Positions 26,802 through 40,392 are shown, numbered from the stretch's first letter. The stretch: DNA of 64,000 nucleotides from Kaistia terrae (GCF_026344005.1 NZ_JAPKNH010000011.1:62001-126000); one strand, 5' to 3'. Numbers and translations: made by a program. Notes: generated by a model not told the origin, from the letters alone.

Positions 26802-27512
26802 TCAGGCGACCGTGCCGGCCTTCGCGTCGATGGCGTTGAAGTCGGTGACGATCGGGTGGGTTGTGTCGGGGGGAATGACGACTTCGCCCCTGTCGAGGCC
26901 GATCGTCGCCATGCCGGCGTCGCGGGCCGCGTCCAATTCCTTCGTATTGTCCGACAGGAACAGTATTTCCGAAGGCGAAAATCCGATCTCGGCGGCGATG
27001 GCGATGTAGGACGACGCTTCGAGCTTCGAGCCGATGGCGGTGTCGAAATAGCCGGAAAACAGCGGCGTCAGATCGCCGGCGTTGGTAAAGCCGAAGATCA
27101 GCTTCTGCGCCAGAACCGAGCCGGACGAATAGACATAGAGCGAAAGGCCATCGGCCTTCCATGCGGTCAGCTTCTCGACGACGTCGGGATAGATGTCGCC
27201 CTTCAGCACGCCGGAGCGGTAGCCGTCTTCCCAGATCATGCCCTGCAGCGACTTGAGCGGCTTGGCCTTGCGGTCCTCGTCGATCCAGGCGGCCAGCAGC
27301 TCGGCCGTTTCTTCCGCGTTGAGATCCGGCCTTTTGGCGAGATCGCGCGCTTCGGCCAGCGCCTCGGCGACGGCGGGTTCGGCCGCATGCTCGGCGACAA
27401 AATCCTTCAGCCGGCTGCGCGCATAGGGAAACAGCACGTCCTTGACGAAGGAGATCGACGAGGTGGTGCCCTCGATATCGGTCAATACGGCGCGGATTGG
27501 CGAGGTCGACAT
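26802..27512 (-). CDS. mtnC: Acireductone synthase (enolase-phosphatase E1)
   Basis: 236-aa HAD-superfamily enzyme of methionine salvage. It enolises and dephosphorylates 2,3-diketo-5-methylthiopentyl-1-phosphate. VLTDIEGTTSSISFVKDVLF holds the modified HAD motif I (D-x-EGT), VYSSGS is motif II and FLSDNTKELDAARDAGM carries the metal-binding acidic residues. It is divergent to mtnA, with 87 bp between the starts, so one small control region probably serves both. mtnB, mtnD and mtnK are not in the window. Confidence 0.94.
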   Translation of the reverse strand: MSTSPIRAVLTDIEGTTSSISFVKDVLFPYARSRLKDFVAEHAAEPAVAEALAEARDLAKRPDLNAEETAELLAAWIDEDRKAKPLKSLQGMIWEDGYRSGVLKGDIYPDVVEKLTAWKADGLSLYVYSSGSVLAQKLIFGFTNAGDLTPLFSGYFDTAIGSKLEASSYIAIAAEIGFSPSEILFLSDNTKELDAARDAGMATIGLDRGEVVIPPDTTHPIVTDFNAIDAKAGTVA

Positions 27513-27599
27513 CGATGGAACCCTGATGGTTGACTGGAACTTCCGCCTCTAACCGATTACGTGAAGGCGGTCATCCCATTTTCGGTCGAGGAATTTTTG

Positions 27600-28694
27600 A
27601 TGAAAGTCGACGGCGTAGCCTATCGCTCGATCTGGCGCGATCCCTCGGAGACCACGGTTACCGTCGTCGACCAGACGCTGCTGCCGCATCGTTTCGATAC
27701 GCTGAAGCTGATGAATGTGGCGGACGCCATCGATGCGATCAAGCGCATGGTCGTGCGCGGCGCGCCGCTGATCGGCGTCACCGGCGCCTATGGCTATGCG
27801 ATGGCGCTGCGCGACAACCCGTCCGACGCCAATGTCGACGCCGCCTTCGACGCCATCAACGCCGCGCGGCCGACCGCCGTGAACCTGCGCTGGGCGCTGG
27901 AAATCATGCGCAACGAGGTTCGTGAGCTCGCGCCGGACGACCGTGCCGTCGCCGCCTATGTCGCGGCCGATCGGCTGCGCGCCGAGGACATCGAGACCAA
28001 CGGGACCATCGCCGAACATGGCGCGAAGCTGGTGCGCGAGATTTACGAGGCCAATGGCCGCTCGCGCCCGGTCAACATCCTGACCCATTGCAACACCGGC
28101 TGGATCGCCTGCGTCGACTGGGGCACGGCGCTCGGTGTCGTCTATCGCGCCCATGATGACGGCATTCCCGTCCATGTCTGGGTCGACGAGACGCGCCCGC
28201 GCAACCAGGGCGCCAGCCTGACGACATGGGAACTCGGCTCGCATGGCGTGCCGCATACGCTCGTTGTCGACAATGCCGGCGGCCACCTGATGCAGCATGG
28301 CCAGGTCGACATCTGTTTGGTCGGCGCCGACCGCGTCACCGCCTCGGGCGACGCCTGCAACAAGATCGGCACCTATCTGAAGGCGCTGGCCGCCAAGGAC
28401 AATAACGTGCCGTTCTATGTCGTGCTGCCCGGCTCGACGATCGACTGGTCCATCGATGACGGCGTCGCCGAGATCGAGATCGAGGAACGCGCCTCCGACG
28501 AGGTGACGCATATTTCCGGCATTTCCGGTGACGGCAGCATCGTCAAGGTGCGGCTGGCGCCGAAGGGCACGAAAGCCGGCAACCCGGCCTTCGACGTGAC
28601 GCCTGCCCGCCTGGTCACCGGGCTGGTGACCGAGCGCGGCGTCGCCGAGGCGAGCCGCGCCGGGCTTTTGGGGCTTTATCCCGAAAAGGCGTGA
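27600..28694 (+). CDS. mtnA: S-methyl-5-thioribose-1-phosphate isomerase
   Basis: 364 aa. It interconverts 5-methylthioribose 1-phosphate and 5-methylthioribulose 1-phosphate in the salvage of methionine from methylthioadenosine. VRGAPLIGVTGAYGYAMAL, the catalytic-Cys block LTHCNTGW and the catalytic-Asp block VGADRVTASGD are conserved, and NKIGTY follows. The ATG at 27600 is preceded by GAGGA; the ATG-less extension to 27561 is not needed. Its TGA is directly followed by the stop of the convergent MFS gene with no gap. Confidence 0.94.
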   Translation: MKVDGVAYRSIWRDPSETTVTVVDQTLLPHRFDTLKLMNVADAIDAIKRMVVRGAPLIGVTGAYGYAMALRDNPSDANVDAAFDAINAARPTAVNLRWALEIMRNEVRELAPDDRAVAAYVAADRLRAEDIETNGTIAEHGAKLVREIYEANGRSRPVNILTHCNTGWIACVDWGTALGVVYRAHDDGIPVHVWVDETRPRNQGASLTTWELGSHGVPHTLVVDNAGGHLMQHGQVDICLVGADRVTASGDACNKIGTYLKALAAKDNNVPFYVVLPGSTIDWSIDDGVAEIEIEERASDEVTHISGISGDGSIVKVRLAPKGTKAGNPAFDVTPARLVTGLVTERGVAEASRAGLLGLYPEKA

Positions 28695-29894
28695 TCAGGC
28701 CGGGTCGGGCTCGGCGCGGGAGGCAAGCTTTGCCGTCCGCGCCGGCGACTTCATCGTCGCCAGCAACAGGATGAGGGCCGCCAGCTCGAACAGGGCGGCG
28801 GTCCAGCCGATCGCCGTGATCGAGATGAAGTCGATCGCCAGCGCGCCGATGGCAGCGCCCGCCGCCGTGCCGAAATAGAGCGCCGACGAGTTCAGCGACA
28901 GGGACACCGCGGCAAGCGAGGGCGCCAGCTTCACGAGCCGCACTTGCTGCACGGCGGGGAACGACCAGCCGGCCAGGCCCCATATGGCGACGATGATATA
29001 GACGACGACGAGGCCGTGCCGGCCGGGCGCGAAGATCGAGACCAGCGACAACGCCGCGAAATTGATCGTCAGCGTCACCAGAACGGCGGTCAGGAAGCGC
29101 CGGGCGTTCCAGCGGTCGGCCGCACAGCCGCCGATCAGATTGCCGGCCGCGCCGCCGATGCCGGCGAGGAACAGCGCGCCTGCGACCATTTCCGGAGTCG
29201 CGCCAAACACGCTGATCATCAACGCGCCGAAATAGGTGTTGATGGCGAAGATGCCGCCGAGCGTCAGGAAAGTCAGCGCCAGGACGACCAGCAGGTCCGG
29301 CCGGCGCACCATTTCCATGCGGGCGGCGAGCGAGACGCTGGCCGGCGAGGCGACGCGGGGCAGCGCGACAAGAATGCCGAGCAGCGCCAGGGCGGCGAGC
29401 CCGGCGACACCGAAGAAGGTGGCGCGCCAGCCGAAATGCTCGGCGACGATGGTGCCGATCGGCACGCCGACGATCATCGACACCGTCATTCCCGTATAGA
29501 TGATCGAAATGGCGCGGCCGCGCTTCTCCGGCGCGACGATGGTCGCCGCCGTGCCGGTGGCGGTCGGCACGAAGGCGGCGGCGGAAAGCGCCAGCAGCAC
29601 GCGCGAAATCATCAGCCAGAGATAATCCGGCGCCATGCCGGCAACGATGTTGGCGAGGCCGAATGCGGTTATCGCCAGGATCAGCAGCGTCTTACGCGGC
29701 CAGTTGGCGGTCGCCACCGCCAGCAGGGGCGCGGAGACGGCATAGACGAGCGCGAAGCAGGTGACGAGATGGCCGGTCGCGGCGACCGAGACGTGCAGGT
29801 CATCGGCGATCATCGGCAGGATGCCGGCGATCATGAAACCCTCGGTGCCGATGGCGAAGGTGCCGAGCGCCAGCCAGATCAGGGAACGGAGCAT
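28695..29894 (-). CDS. MFS transporter, DHA1-type exporter
   Basis: 399 aa with 12 predicted membrane helices. The start LIWLALGTFAIGTEGFMIAG then ILPMIADDLHVS matches the AraJ/NepI/YdhP drug- and purine-exporter group, and TGTAATIVAPEKRGRAISII with VGVPIGTIVAEHFGWRATF is motif C region of 12-helix antiporters. Substrate unknown. It is divergent from a small ArsR-type regulator and the 114-bp space carries two related operators, so it is probably repressed by that regulator. Confidence 0.88.
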   Translation of the reverse strand: MLRSLIWLALGTFAIGTEGFMIAGILPMIADDLHVSVAATGHLVTCFALVYAVSAPLLAVATANWPRKTLLILAITAFGLANIVAGMAPDYLWLMISRVLLALSAAAFVPTATGTAATIVAPEKRGRAISIIYTGMTVSMIVGVPIGTIVAEHFGWRATFFGVAGLAALALLGILVALPRVASPASVSLAARMEMVRRPDLLVVLALTFLTLGGIFAINTYFGALMISVFGATPEMVAGALFLAGIGGAAGNLIGGCAADRWNARRFLTAVLVTLTINFAALSLVSIFAPGRHGLVVVYIIVAIWGLAGWSFPAVQQVRLVKLAPSLAAVSLSLNSSALYFGTAAGAAIGALAIDFISITAIGWTAALFELAALILLLATMKSPARTAKLASRAEPDPA

Positions 29895-29910
29895 GGTGAT
29901 TTGTCCAAGA

Positions 29911-29928
29911 GTTCAATAACTATTGGAC
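29911..29928. promoter_or_regulatory. Operator 1 of the MFS/ArsR divergent pair
   Basis: GTTCAATAACTATTGGAC, an imperfect 6-6-6 palindrome 17 bp from the MFS start. It lies within a larger perfect inverted repeat, TTGTCCAA (29901-29908) and TTGGACAA (29923-29930). It shares GTTCAATAACT-TTG with operator 2. Confidence 0.6.
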
Positions 29929-29961
29929 AATTGGATCCGTTTGGCCGCGACGTCAAGCAAT

Positions 29962-29979
29962 GTTCAATAACTCTTGAAC
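29962..29979. promoter_or_regulatory. Operator 2 of the MFS/ArsR divergent pair
   Basis: GTTCAATAACTCTTGAAC, with perfect 6-bp arms GTTCAA and TTGAAC, 30 bp before the ArsR start. It begins 51 bp from operator 1, about five helical turns, so the two sites face the same side of the DNA. Confidence 0.65.
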
Positions 29980-30008
29980 TGATTGCGATCCAGATTTATG
30001 TGTCGGCC

Positions 30009-30329
30009 ATGGCCAAGGAACTTTTTCACCCGCTGACCGAACAGATCGACCTCTCCGCCGTGCTGGAGGCGCTGAGCGACCCGACGCGACGCGACGTGGT
30101 GCAGCATCTGCTCAGGGTTGGTGAGGACAGCTGCGGCGCCACCTCGGCGTTTGCCGGCATGACCAAGACCAATCTGACCTATCACCTCGCCAAGCTGCGC
30201 GAGGCCGGCATCACCCGCGCCCGCATTGACGGCGCCAGGCGGATGATTTCGGTGCGCTATGACGACATGCAATCCCGGTTTCCGGGGCTGCTGCCGGCGA
30301 TTCTAGGCAACGGCACGCCCGAGACCTGA
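30009..30329 (+). CDS. ArsR-family winged-helix regulator
   Basis: 106 aa. The N-terminal dimer helix is followed by LEALSDPTRRDVVQHLLRVG and the recognition region SAFAGMTKTNLTYHLAKLRE then AGITRARIDGARRMISVRYD, a standard ArsR wing. The metal-binding ELCVCDL motif is absent, and one Cys (in EDSCGATS) remains, so the inducer is probably not a thiophilic metal bound at the classic site. It is divergent from the MFS gene and probably also represses itself. The ATG at 30009 was chosen because an open frame upstream has no regulator-like sequence. Confidence 0.88.
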   Translation: MAKELFHPLTEQIDLSAVLEALSDPTRRDVVQHLLRVGEDSCGATSAFAGMTKTNLTYHLAKLREAGITRARIDGARRMISVRYDDMQSRFPGLLPAILGNGTPET

Positions 30330-30331
30330 AG

Positions 30332-30670
30332 CTACCTTCCCCGGCGCGGAATCTCCGTCGTGCCTTGCAGGACCGCGCCCTTTGAATTGCGGCAGAAGCA
30401 GCGGTCGCCCACCTGCTCCAGCCGGCCGGTCAGGCAGGTTCCCTGAAGCGTCCGGCACTGGCTGCCGGTCATCGACCGGGCCTTTGGTGCGTTGGGCATC
30501 CGGACACTCGGCTGCGGCGCGGTGAACAACTTTGGCTGGGCAAACAGATTCGGCTGGTTGAAGAGGCCAGGCGTGTCGATTCGGGTACTCCCCTGCGCCA
30601 TCGCCGACGTCAGGCTGATGAAAATCGCCAACACGCCGAAAAGCGCGCTCCACAAAACGTGTCTCTGCAT
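30332..30670 (-). CDS. Small secreted protein, unknown function
   Basis: 112 aa. The signal peptide MQRHVLWSALFGVLAIFISL then TSAMA is followed by a mature part with an asparagine-proline repeat (LFNQPNLFAQPKLF) and four cysteines in SQCRTLQGTCLTG and DRCFCRN, which could form two disulfides in the periplasm. No known family recognised. It runs convergent with the ArsR gene, with stops two bases apart. The upstream ATG-less codons to 30712 are not needed. Confidence 0.65.
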   Translation of the reverse strand: MQRHVLWSALFGVLAIFISLTSAMAQGSTRIDTPGLFNQPNLFAQPKLFTAPQPSVRMPNAPKARSMTGSQCRTLQGTCLTGRLEQVGDRCFCRNSKGAVLQGTTEIPRRGR

Positions 30671-30887
30671 CAGACGTCTCCGGGCAGCGCGGGTGTGTCG
30701 CGCGCAAACCATCTTATCAGGCCGGCCATCTCGCGACGATCCGACAAATCCGCCGGGCTTTCGGTCGCGGGGCGGCTATGTTAGGAAGGCCACGATCAGC
30801 GTCGGGGGTTTAGCGTCTCCACGCCAACAGCATCGTGCGCGCGTTCGGTATTCGAGCGCTGGCGCCCAACAGAGGTAGATTGACGGC

Positions 30888-31415
30888 ATGGCAGATCGCC
30901 CGTCGAGCTTCGACTATGAGGCTCTGCTCGCCTGCGGGCGGGGGGAATTGTTTGGCGAAGGCAATGCGCAACTGCCGCTGCCTCCCATGTTGATGTTCGA
31001 CCGCATCACGTCGATCAGCGAAGAAGGCGGCGAATACGGCAAGGGCCATATTCGCGCCGAGCTCGACGTCAATCCGGATCTCTGGTTCTTCCAGTGCCAT
31101 TTCCAGGGCGATCCGGTAATGCCGGGCTGCCTCGGCCTCGACGCCATGTGGCAGATGCTCGGCTTCTTCCTCGGCTGGAGCGGCTCCGAGGGTCGCGGTC
31201 GCGCGCTTTCGACCGGCGAAATCAAGTTCTCCGGCATGGTCGTGCCGAGCGTCAAGAAGGTCGAATACGGCGTCGATCTGAAGCGCGTTCTCCGCTCGCG
31301 ACTGGTGCTTGGCATCGGCGACGGCTGGTTGAAGGCGGATGGCGTCACCATCTACCAGGCCAAGGACCTCCGCGTCGGCCTGTTCAAGGGCGAAGCGACA
31401 CCGGCCGTCGGTTGA
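30888..31415 (+). CDS. fabA: 3-hydroxydecanoyl-ACP dehydratase/isomerase
   Basis: 175-aa hot-dog enzyme. It dehydrates 3-hydroxydecanoyl-ACP and isomerises trans-2- to cis-3-decenoyl-ACP, the branch point to unsaturated fatty acids. The active-site His71 is in [11 protein letters not shown] and Asp85 in [10 protein letters not shown], equivalent to E. coli H70 and D84. [10 protein letters not shown] near residue 31-40 is conserved. The ATG at 30888 follows AGAGG. fabB starts 69 bp downstream. Confidence 0.96.
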   Translation: MADRPSSFDYEALLACGRGELFGEGNAQLPLPPMLMFDRITSISEEGGEYGKGHIRAELDVNPDLWFFQCHFQGDPVMPGCLGLDAMWQMLGFFLGWSGSEGRGRALSTGEIKFSGMVVPSVKKVEYGVDLKRVLRSRLVLGIGDGWLKADGVTIYQAKDLRVGLFKGEATPAVG

Positions 31416-31484
31416 TGGCGGGGCCGGCTCCAGCGAGCCGGTCGGTCATCCCCGAACGTTAGTATTCAGGAAGGACACCGAGCG

Positions 31485-32711
31485 ATGAAGCGGGTCGTAG
31501 TGACGGGGATGGGTATCGTCTCCTCCATCGGGAACAACACCCAGGAAGTGCTGGCAAGCCTCCGTGAGGCCAAGAGCGGCATTTCCTTCGCACGCGATTA
31601 TGCCGAACACGGCTTCCGCAGCCAGGTCGCCGGTGCACCGACGCTGGATCCGACGGAATATGTCGACCGCCGCGCCATGCGTTTCCATGGCGGCGGTACG
31701 GCGTGGAATCACGTCGCGATGGACCAGGCGATCCGTGACGCCGGCCTCGAGGAGAGCGAAATCTCCAACGAGCGGACCGGCATCATCATGGGTTCCGGCG
31801 GCCCGTCGACGCGCACCATCGTCGAATCGGCGCAGAAAGCCCTGGCTTCGGGCTCGTCCAAGAAGGTCGGCCCGCTTGCCGTGCCGAAGGCAATGTCTTC
31901 CTCGCCCTCGGCCACGCTCTCGACCTGGTTCAAGATCAAGGGCGTCAACTATTCGATCTCCTCGGCCTGCGCGACGTCCAATCATTGCGTCGGCAACGCC
32001 TATGAGATGATCCAGTACGGCAAGCAGGACCGGATGTTCGCCGGCGGCTGCGAAGAGCTCGACTGGACGCTCTCCGTGCTGTTCGACGCCATGGGCGCTC
32101 TGTCGTCCAAGTACAACGACCGCCCCGCGGTCGCCTCGCGCGCCTATGACGCCAACCGGGACGGCTTCGTCATCTCCGGCGGCGCCGGCGTGCTGGTGCT
32201 GGAGGAGCTCGAGGTCGCCAAGGCACGCGGCGCCCGTATCTATGGCGAGATCGTCGGCTACGGCCTCTCCTCCGACGGCGCCGACATGGTCGCCCCGTCC
32301 GGCGAGGGCGCGGCGCGCTGCATGCGCCAGGCGATTTCGGCGGTGAACGGCAAGATCGACTACATCAACCCGCACGCCACTTCGACGCCGGTTGGCGATC
32401 TGAAGGAAATGGAAGCGATCCGCGAAGTGTTCGGCTCGGGCGACAATTGCCCGAAGATCTCGGCGACCAAGTCGCTGACCGGCCATTCGCAGGGCGCCAC
32501 GGGCGTGCACGAATCGATCTATAGCCTGCTGATGATGAACAACCACTTCATCGCGGAATCGGCCAATATCGAGGAACTGGATCCGGCCTTCGCCGACATG
32601 CCGATCGTGCGCAAGCGCATCGACAACGCGAAGATCGATACCGTACTCTCCAATAGCTTCGGCTTCGGCGGCACAAACGCCTCGCTGGTCTTCCAGCGCT
32701 ACGTCGCCTGA
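31485..32711 (+). CDS. fabB: Beta-ketoacyl-ACP synthase I
   Basis: 408-aa condensing enzyme extending cis-3-decenoyl-ACP and other acyl-ACPs with malonyl-ACP. The nucleophile is C162 in SSACATSNH, and the two histidines lie in [11 protein letters not shown] and [12 protein letters not shown]. The C-terminal [14 protein letters not shown] is standard. It pairs with FabA for unsaturated chains. fabI follows 26 bp later, giving a fabA-fabB-fabI operon. Confidence 0.96.
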   Translation: MKRVVVTGMGIVSSIGNNTQEVLASLREAKSGISFARDYAEHGFRSQVAGAPTLDPTEYVDRRAMRFHGGGTAWNHVAMDQAIRDAGLEESEISNERTGIIMGSGGPSTRTIVESAQKALASGSSKKVGPLAVPKAMSSSPSATLSTWFKIKGVNYSISSACATSNHCVGNAYEMIQYGKQDRMFAGGCEELDWTLSVLFDAMGALSSKYNDRPAVASRAYDANRDGFVISGGAGVLVLEELEVAKARGARIYGEIVGYGLSSDGADMVAPSGEGAARCMRQAISAVNGKIDYINPHATSTPVGDLKEMEAIREVFGSGDNCPKISATKSLTGHSQGATGVHESIYSLLMMNNHFIAESANIEELDPAFADMPIVRKRIDNAKIDTVLSNSFGFGGTNASLVFQRYVA

Positions 32712-32737
32712 GACAAAACAAAAACAAGGACGATCGA

Positions 32738-33583
32738 ATGACGGCACCAATCAGCAACCTGATGAGCGGCAAACGCGGGCTCATCATGGGTGTCGCCAAC
32801 GATCATTCGATCGCCTGGGGCATTGCCAGGACACTGGCAGCGCACGGCGCCGAAATGGCCTTCACCTATCAGGGCGAAGCCTTCGGCCGTCGCGTGAAAC
32901 CGCTGGCCGACAGCATCGGCGCCAAGCTGCTGCTGCCCTGCGATGTCGATGACGTAGCCTCCGTCGACAGCGTCTTCGCGACGCTGGAGAAGGAATGGGG
33001 TTCGATCGACTTCATCGTCCACGCGATCGGCTTCTCCGACAAGAACGAGCTGAAGGGTCGCTACGCCGACACGACGCGTGACAATTTCGTGAAGACGATG
33101 GTGATCTCGTGCTTCTCCTTCACGGAGATCGCCAAGCGCGCTGCAACGCTGATGACCAATGGCGGCTCGATCCTGACGCTGACCTATGGCGGCTCGACCC
33201 GCGTCATGCCGAACTACAACGTCATGGGCGTGGCCAAGGCCGCGCTGGAGTCCTCGGTGCGCTATCTCGCCATGGACTTTGGCGGCGACAACATCCGCGT
33301 CAACGCCATCTCGGCCGGCCCCGTCCGCACGCTTGCCGGCTCGGGCGTCGCCGATGCGCGCATCATGTACAACTACCAGAAGAAGAACGCGCCGCTCCGC
33401 CGCACCGTCTCGCTCGACGAAATCGGCGGCTCGGCCCTCTATCTGCTGTCGGAGCTGGGTGCTGGCGTCACAGGCGACGTGCACTTCGTCGATTCGGGCT
33501 ACAACATCGTCTCGATGCCGCGCCTGGAAGAGCTGAAGGTCCACGAGGCGCACGCCGAAGCGATCAACCCGCAGGCCGACTGA
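32738..33583 (+). CDS. fabI: Enoyl-ACP reductase (NADH)
   Basis: 281-aa reductase completing each elongation cycle. MSGKRGLIMGVANDHSIAWG is the modified Rossmann loop of FabI, and the catalytic pair is Y161 and K168 in NYNVMGVAKAA (Tyr-x6-Lys), with Y151 in TYGG. This is the triclosan- and isoniazid-class target fold in general. It is the last gene of the fabA-fabB-fabI operon and is followed 27 bp later by a good terminator. Confidence 0.96.
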   Translation: MTAPISNLMSGKRGLIMGVANDHSIAWGIARTLAAHGAEMAFTYQGEAFGRRVKPLADSIGAKLLLPCDVDDVASVDSVFATLEKEWGSIDFIVHAIGFSDKNELKGRYADTTRDNFVKTMVISCFSFTEIAKRAATLMTNGGSILTLTYGGSTRVMPNYNVMGVAKAALESSVRYLAMDFGGDNIRVNAISAGPVRTLAGSGVADARIMYNYQKKNAPLRRTVSLDEIGGSALYLLSELGAGVTGDVHFVDSGYNIVSMPRLEELKVHEAHAEAINPQAD

Positions 33584-33609
33584 TCTTTTTCGCTGCCGCA
33601 GAATTTCAA

Positions 33610-33635
33610 AGGGCGCCCATGAGGCGCCCTTTTTC
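33610..33635 (+). terminator. Rho-independent terminator of fabABI
   Basis: An 8-bp stem (33610-33617 with 33623-33630, AGGGCGCC/GGCGCCCT), five-base loop, then TTTTT. Confidence 0.9.
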
Positions 33636-34073
33636 TATTTCAACGCGCTCGCTGTTCCGCCGCTTGCCGCAAGCCGCACGATCCTCATCCTGAGCGTCTG
33701 GCCCGTTCGTCGAAAAACTCGACCATCATCCTGAGGTGCCCGGTGCAGCCGGGCCTCGAAGGAGGGTCCAGACGGCTCCTGGCGCCGGTCCGGCCCCGGC
33801 AAGCGGCGGATGTGACGCTCACGTGGGGGAGTTCCTGAGTTTCGCTGGACCCTCCTTCGAGGCTTCGCTGACGCGAAGCACCTCAGGATGATGAGGAGCA
33901 GGGAATGGTGGATGCAGATTCAGGCTCCGGCTGTAGATCGGCGCGAAGATGCTCCGGAGCGGCATGTGAAAAGCACGGCTCTGTCACGTGCGCCCCGGCC
34001 AAGCCGTGCTATCGTCGCGCAAACTCCCCTCCCCGCCGCCTGCGTGACGGGCGTCCTCAACGGTGATGCAAGA
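33636..34073. other. Repeat-bearing region between fabI and rppH
   Basis: 438 bp without a gene. It is largely one family D element (33724-33893). Near its right end a 9-bp inverted repeat AGCACGGCT (33972-33980) and AGCCGTGCT (34002-34010) lies about 65 bp before rppH and could be part of its control region. Confidence 0.65.
33724..33893. repeat. Family D element, complete copy
   Basis: 170 bp. Perfect 16-bp terminal inverted repeats CATCATCCTGAGGTGC (33724-33739) and its complement (33878-33893). A perfect 17-bp inner pair GCCTCGAAGGAGGGTCC lies at 33753-33769 and 33847-33863. Confidence 0.88.
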
Positions 34074-34592
34074 ATGTCCGGCAAGAAGCTGATCGATCCC
34101 ACCTCGCTGCCCTACCGCCCCTGCGTCGGCGCGGTCGTGTTCAACAAGGAAGGCCTGGTCTGGATCGGCGAGCGCTCGCCCAATGCCGAACTGACGCCGG
34201 GCGATCCGGTCTGGCAGCTGCCGCAGGGCGGCATCGACAAGGGCGAGGATCCCCTGCCCGCCGCACGGCGCGAGCTGTACGAGGAGACGAGCATCCAGAC
34301 GGTTTCGCTGCTGGCCGAGGCCGAGGGCTGGTTCGACTACGACCTGCCGCCAGAACTGGTCGGCATCGCCCTCAAGGGCAAGTATCGCGGCCAACGCCAG
34401 AAGTGGTTCGCCTTCCGCTTCGAGGGTGACGAGAGCGAGATCAACGTGCTGGAGCCGGGCGATGGCAGCGCCGAGGCCGAGTTCATCTCCTGGCGCTGGG
34501 AGCCGATCGAGCACCTGCCCTCGCTGATCGTGCCGTTCAAGCGCAAGGTCTACGAGCAGGTCGTCTCGGCCTTCCGCCATCTGGCGCCCTGA
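34074..34592 (+). CDS. rppH: RNA pyrophosphohydrolase (Nudix)
   Basis: 172 aa. It removes pyrophosphate from 5'-triphosphate RNA (and can hydrolyse Ap5A-type nucleotides), starting mRNA decay. The Nudix box occupies residues 52-74 (GGIDKGED, then REL-EET), with the conserved [11 protein letters not shown] at the front and WQLPQGG before the box. The ATG at 34074 gives the family length; the open frame continues upstream into repeat sequence without a better start. A neighbour of atpC in many Rhizobiales. Confidence 0.93.
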   Translation: MSGKKLIDPTSLPYRPCVGAVVFNKEGLVWIGERSPNAELTPGDPVWQLPQGGIDKGEDPLPAARRELYEETSIQTVSLLAEAEGWFDYDLPPELVGIALKGKYRGQRQKWFAFRFEGDESEINVLEPGDGSAEAEFISWRWEPIEHLPSLIVPFKRKVYEQVVSAFRHLAP

Positions 34593-34729
34593 CGCCTACC
34601 GCCGGGCTCAGGCCCGCCGCGCGGCGCCACACCTTGGCCACGGACCTTAACAATTCATAAGGCAGCCATTCAGTTTGAGTTCATCGGGCCGGGCCCATAA
34701 GGGGGGCATCAACCAAGAGGATGCCCCCG

Positions 34730-35083
34730 ATGAAGAAGATCCTTCTCGCAACGATCGCCCTGTCGATGCTCGCCACGCCGGCCGCCTTTGCGCAGCAGTA
34801 TCGGGGCGACGGCGACCGCTACCAGGGCCGGGATCGCGATGGACGCGGCGGCTATGAGCAGCAGCATCGCAAGCCCGAGATGCGCAAGCAGCAGAAGAAC
34901 CGTCGTCATTGGTCGAAGGGCCAGCGCGTGCCGTCGCAGTATCGCGGCGGTCGGGTCGACTATCACCGGCACAATCTGAAGGCGCCGCCGCGCGGCTATC
35001 AGTGGGTCGAGAATGACGGCCAGTACCTGATGATCGGCATCGCTACCGGCCTGATCGCCGCGATCGCGAACTCCGGCCGGTAA
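34730..35083 (+). CDS. RcnB-like periplasmic protein
   Basis: 117 aa. The signal peptide MKKILLATIALSMLATPAAF then AQ precedes a strongly basic, Arg/Gln/His-rich mature region. The C-terminal PPRGYQWVENDGQYLMIGIA then TGLIAAI is the RcnB (PF11776) signature. In E. coli RcnB modulates nickel and cobalt export, but alphaproteobacterial members occur without rcnA and their role is open. The ATG at 34730 fits the AGAGG spacing better than the ATG at 34721. Confidence 0.85.
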   Translation: MKKILLATIALSMLATPAAFAQQYRGDGDRYQGRDRDGRGGYEQQHRKPEMRKQQKNRRHWSKGQRVPSQYRGGRVDYHRHNLKAPPRGYQWVENDGQYLMIGIATGLIAAIANSGR

Positions 35084-35176
35084 AGTCTGGATCGGCGCTG
35101 CAACCCAGCGCCGCCTTTCACCTCTCTCCGTCGGGGGAGGGGAAGGGTTCCGGCCCAGCTAAGCCCAGCCGACCCA

Positions 35177-35212
35177 TAAAAAAACCCGCCATCACCGATG
35201 GCGGGTTTTTTC
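35177..35212. terminator. Bidirectional terminator between the RcnB-like gene and atpC
   Basis: A 9-bp stem (35185-35193 with 35197-35205) with ACC loop, flanked by A7 on the left and T6 on the right, so it can end transcription from both sides. Confidence 0.92.
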
Positions 35213-35249
35213 GTCGTGCGTTCACGCGGCTCGACGCCGCGTAAATAGA

Positions 35250-35654
35250 TTAGTGGCCGAGCGCTTCGCGGATGTCCTGAAGCTGCTGCAGCTTGGTCTG
35301 CGCCACAGTGCGTTCGGCGTCGTCGCGCGCGTCGGCGACGTCTTCCTCGGCATTGCGGATCTCGAGTGCGAAAGTCTCGGGATCGAGGCTTTCGGTCGGG
35401 ATGGCCTGTTCGGCGAGGATGGTCAGACCGGCCCCGTTCACGTCGGCAAAGCCGCCGCGGACGAAGAACTTCTGAACACCGCCGCCGACTTGCGTGACGA
35501 TAACGCAGCCCGGCTTGAGGGTCGCCATGAAGGGCGCATGGTCCTTGAGGACCGTGAAATCGCCTTCAGCACCCGGGACCACAACCGAGAGGACCTGCTC
35601 TGAAAGCAGGAGCCGCTCGGGTGAGACGAGTTCGAACGAGAACGGATCTGCCAT
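35250..35654 (-). CDS. atpC: ATP synthase F1 epsilon subunit
   Basis: 134 aa. FSFELVSPERLLLSEQVLSV then VVPGAEGDFTVLKDHAPF is the N-terminal beta-sandwich of epsilon, and the last 45 residues (ALEIRNAEEDVADARDDAER) form the helical hairpin that can block rotation. It is the last gene of the atpHAGDC operon, 26 bp after atpD, and precedes a bidirectional terminator. Confidence 0.95.
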   Translation of the reverse strand: MADPFSFELVSPERLLLSEQVLSVVVPGAEGDFTVLKDHAPFMATLKPGCVIVTQVGGGVQKFFVRGGFADVNGAGLTILAEQAIPTESLDPETFALEIRNAEEDVADARDDAERTVAQTKLQQLQDIREALGH

Positions 35655-35680
35655 GTTGGGCTCTTTCTCTCGTCAGACGA

Positions 35681-38024
<2,344 letters not shown>

Positions 38025-38089
38025 GAGCGTCCCTGTCGAGCGGAATGAAAGCCGGGCCGCTCAGGCGACCCAGCTTTGCAGACCTAGGT

Positions 38090-40179
<2,090 letters not shown>

Positions 40180-40392
40180 CTGATCCTCGCTCTGTGACGC
40201 GCCCCCACTTCCGGGTTGGTCCGGATGCTGCACGCAACGCCTTGAACGTATTGAAGATTTTTTCAACGAGAACACGCCGCCAAAAACGACATTCCCCGAA
40301 GCCGCGCGTTCGTTAGCACAGCGTCCGGCGACTCGCAACACGGCCCGCGCTTTGAATCGTCCAGAAGGACCCGCTGACGTGCGCGTCACCCG
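40180..40392 (-). promoter_or_regulatory. Upstream region of the atpHAGDC operon
   Basis: 213 bp between the priA stop and atpH, both on the minus strand. It should carry the F1 promoter. Only a short A/T-rich tract near 40253-40265 (TTGAAGATTTTTTCAA, itself a near-palindrome) stands out; no clear hexamer pair could be assigned. Confidence 0.35.

Noticed and set aside
27513-27599. SAM-responsive riboswitch before mtnA
   Set aside because: The space is too short and contains no recognisable SAM-I, SAM-II or SAM/SAH core.
28944-30008. Long in-frame extension upstream of the ArsR gene
   Set aside because: It is antisense to the MFS gene and crosses its promoter and operators; the regulator domain starts at 30009.
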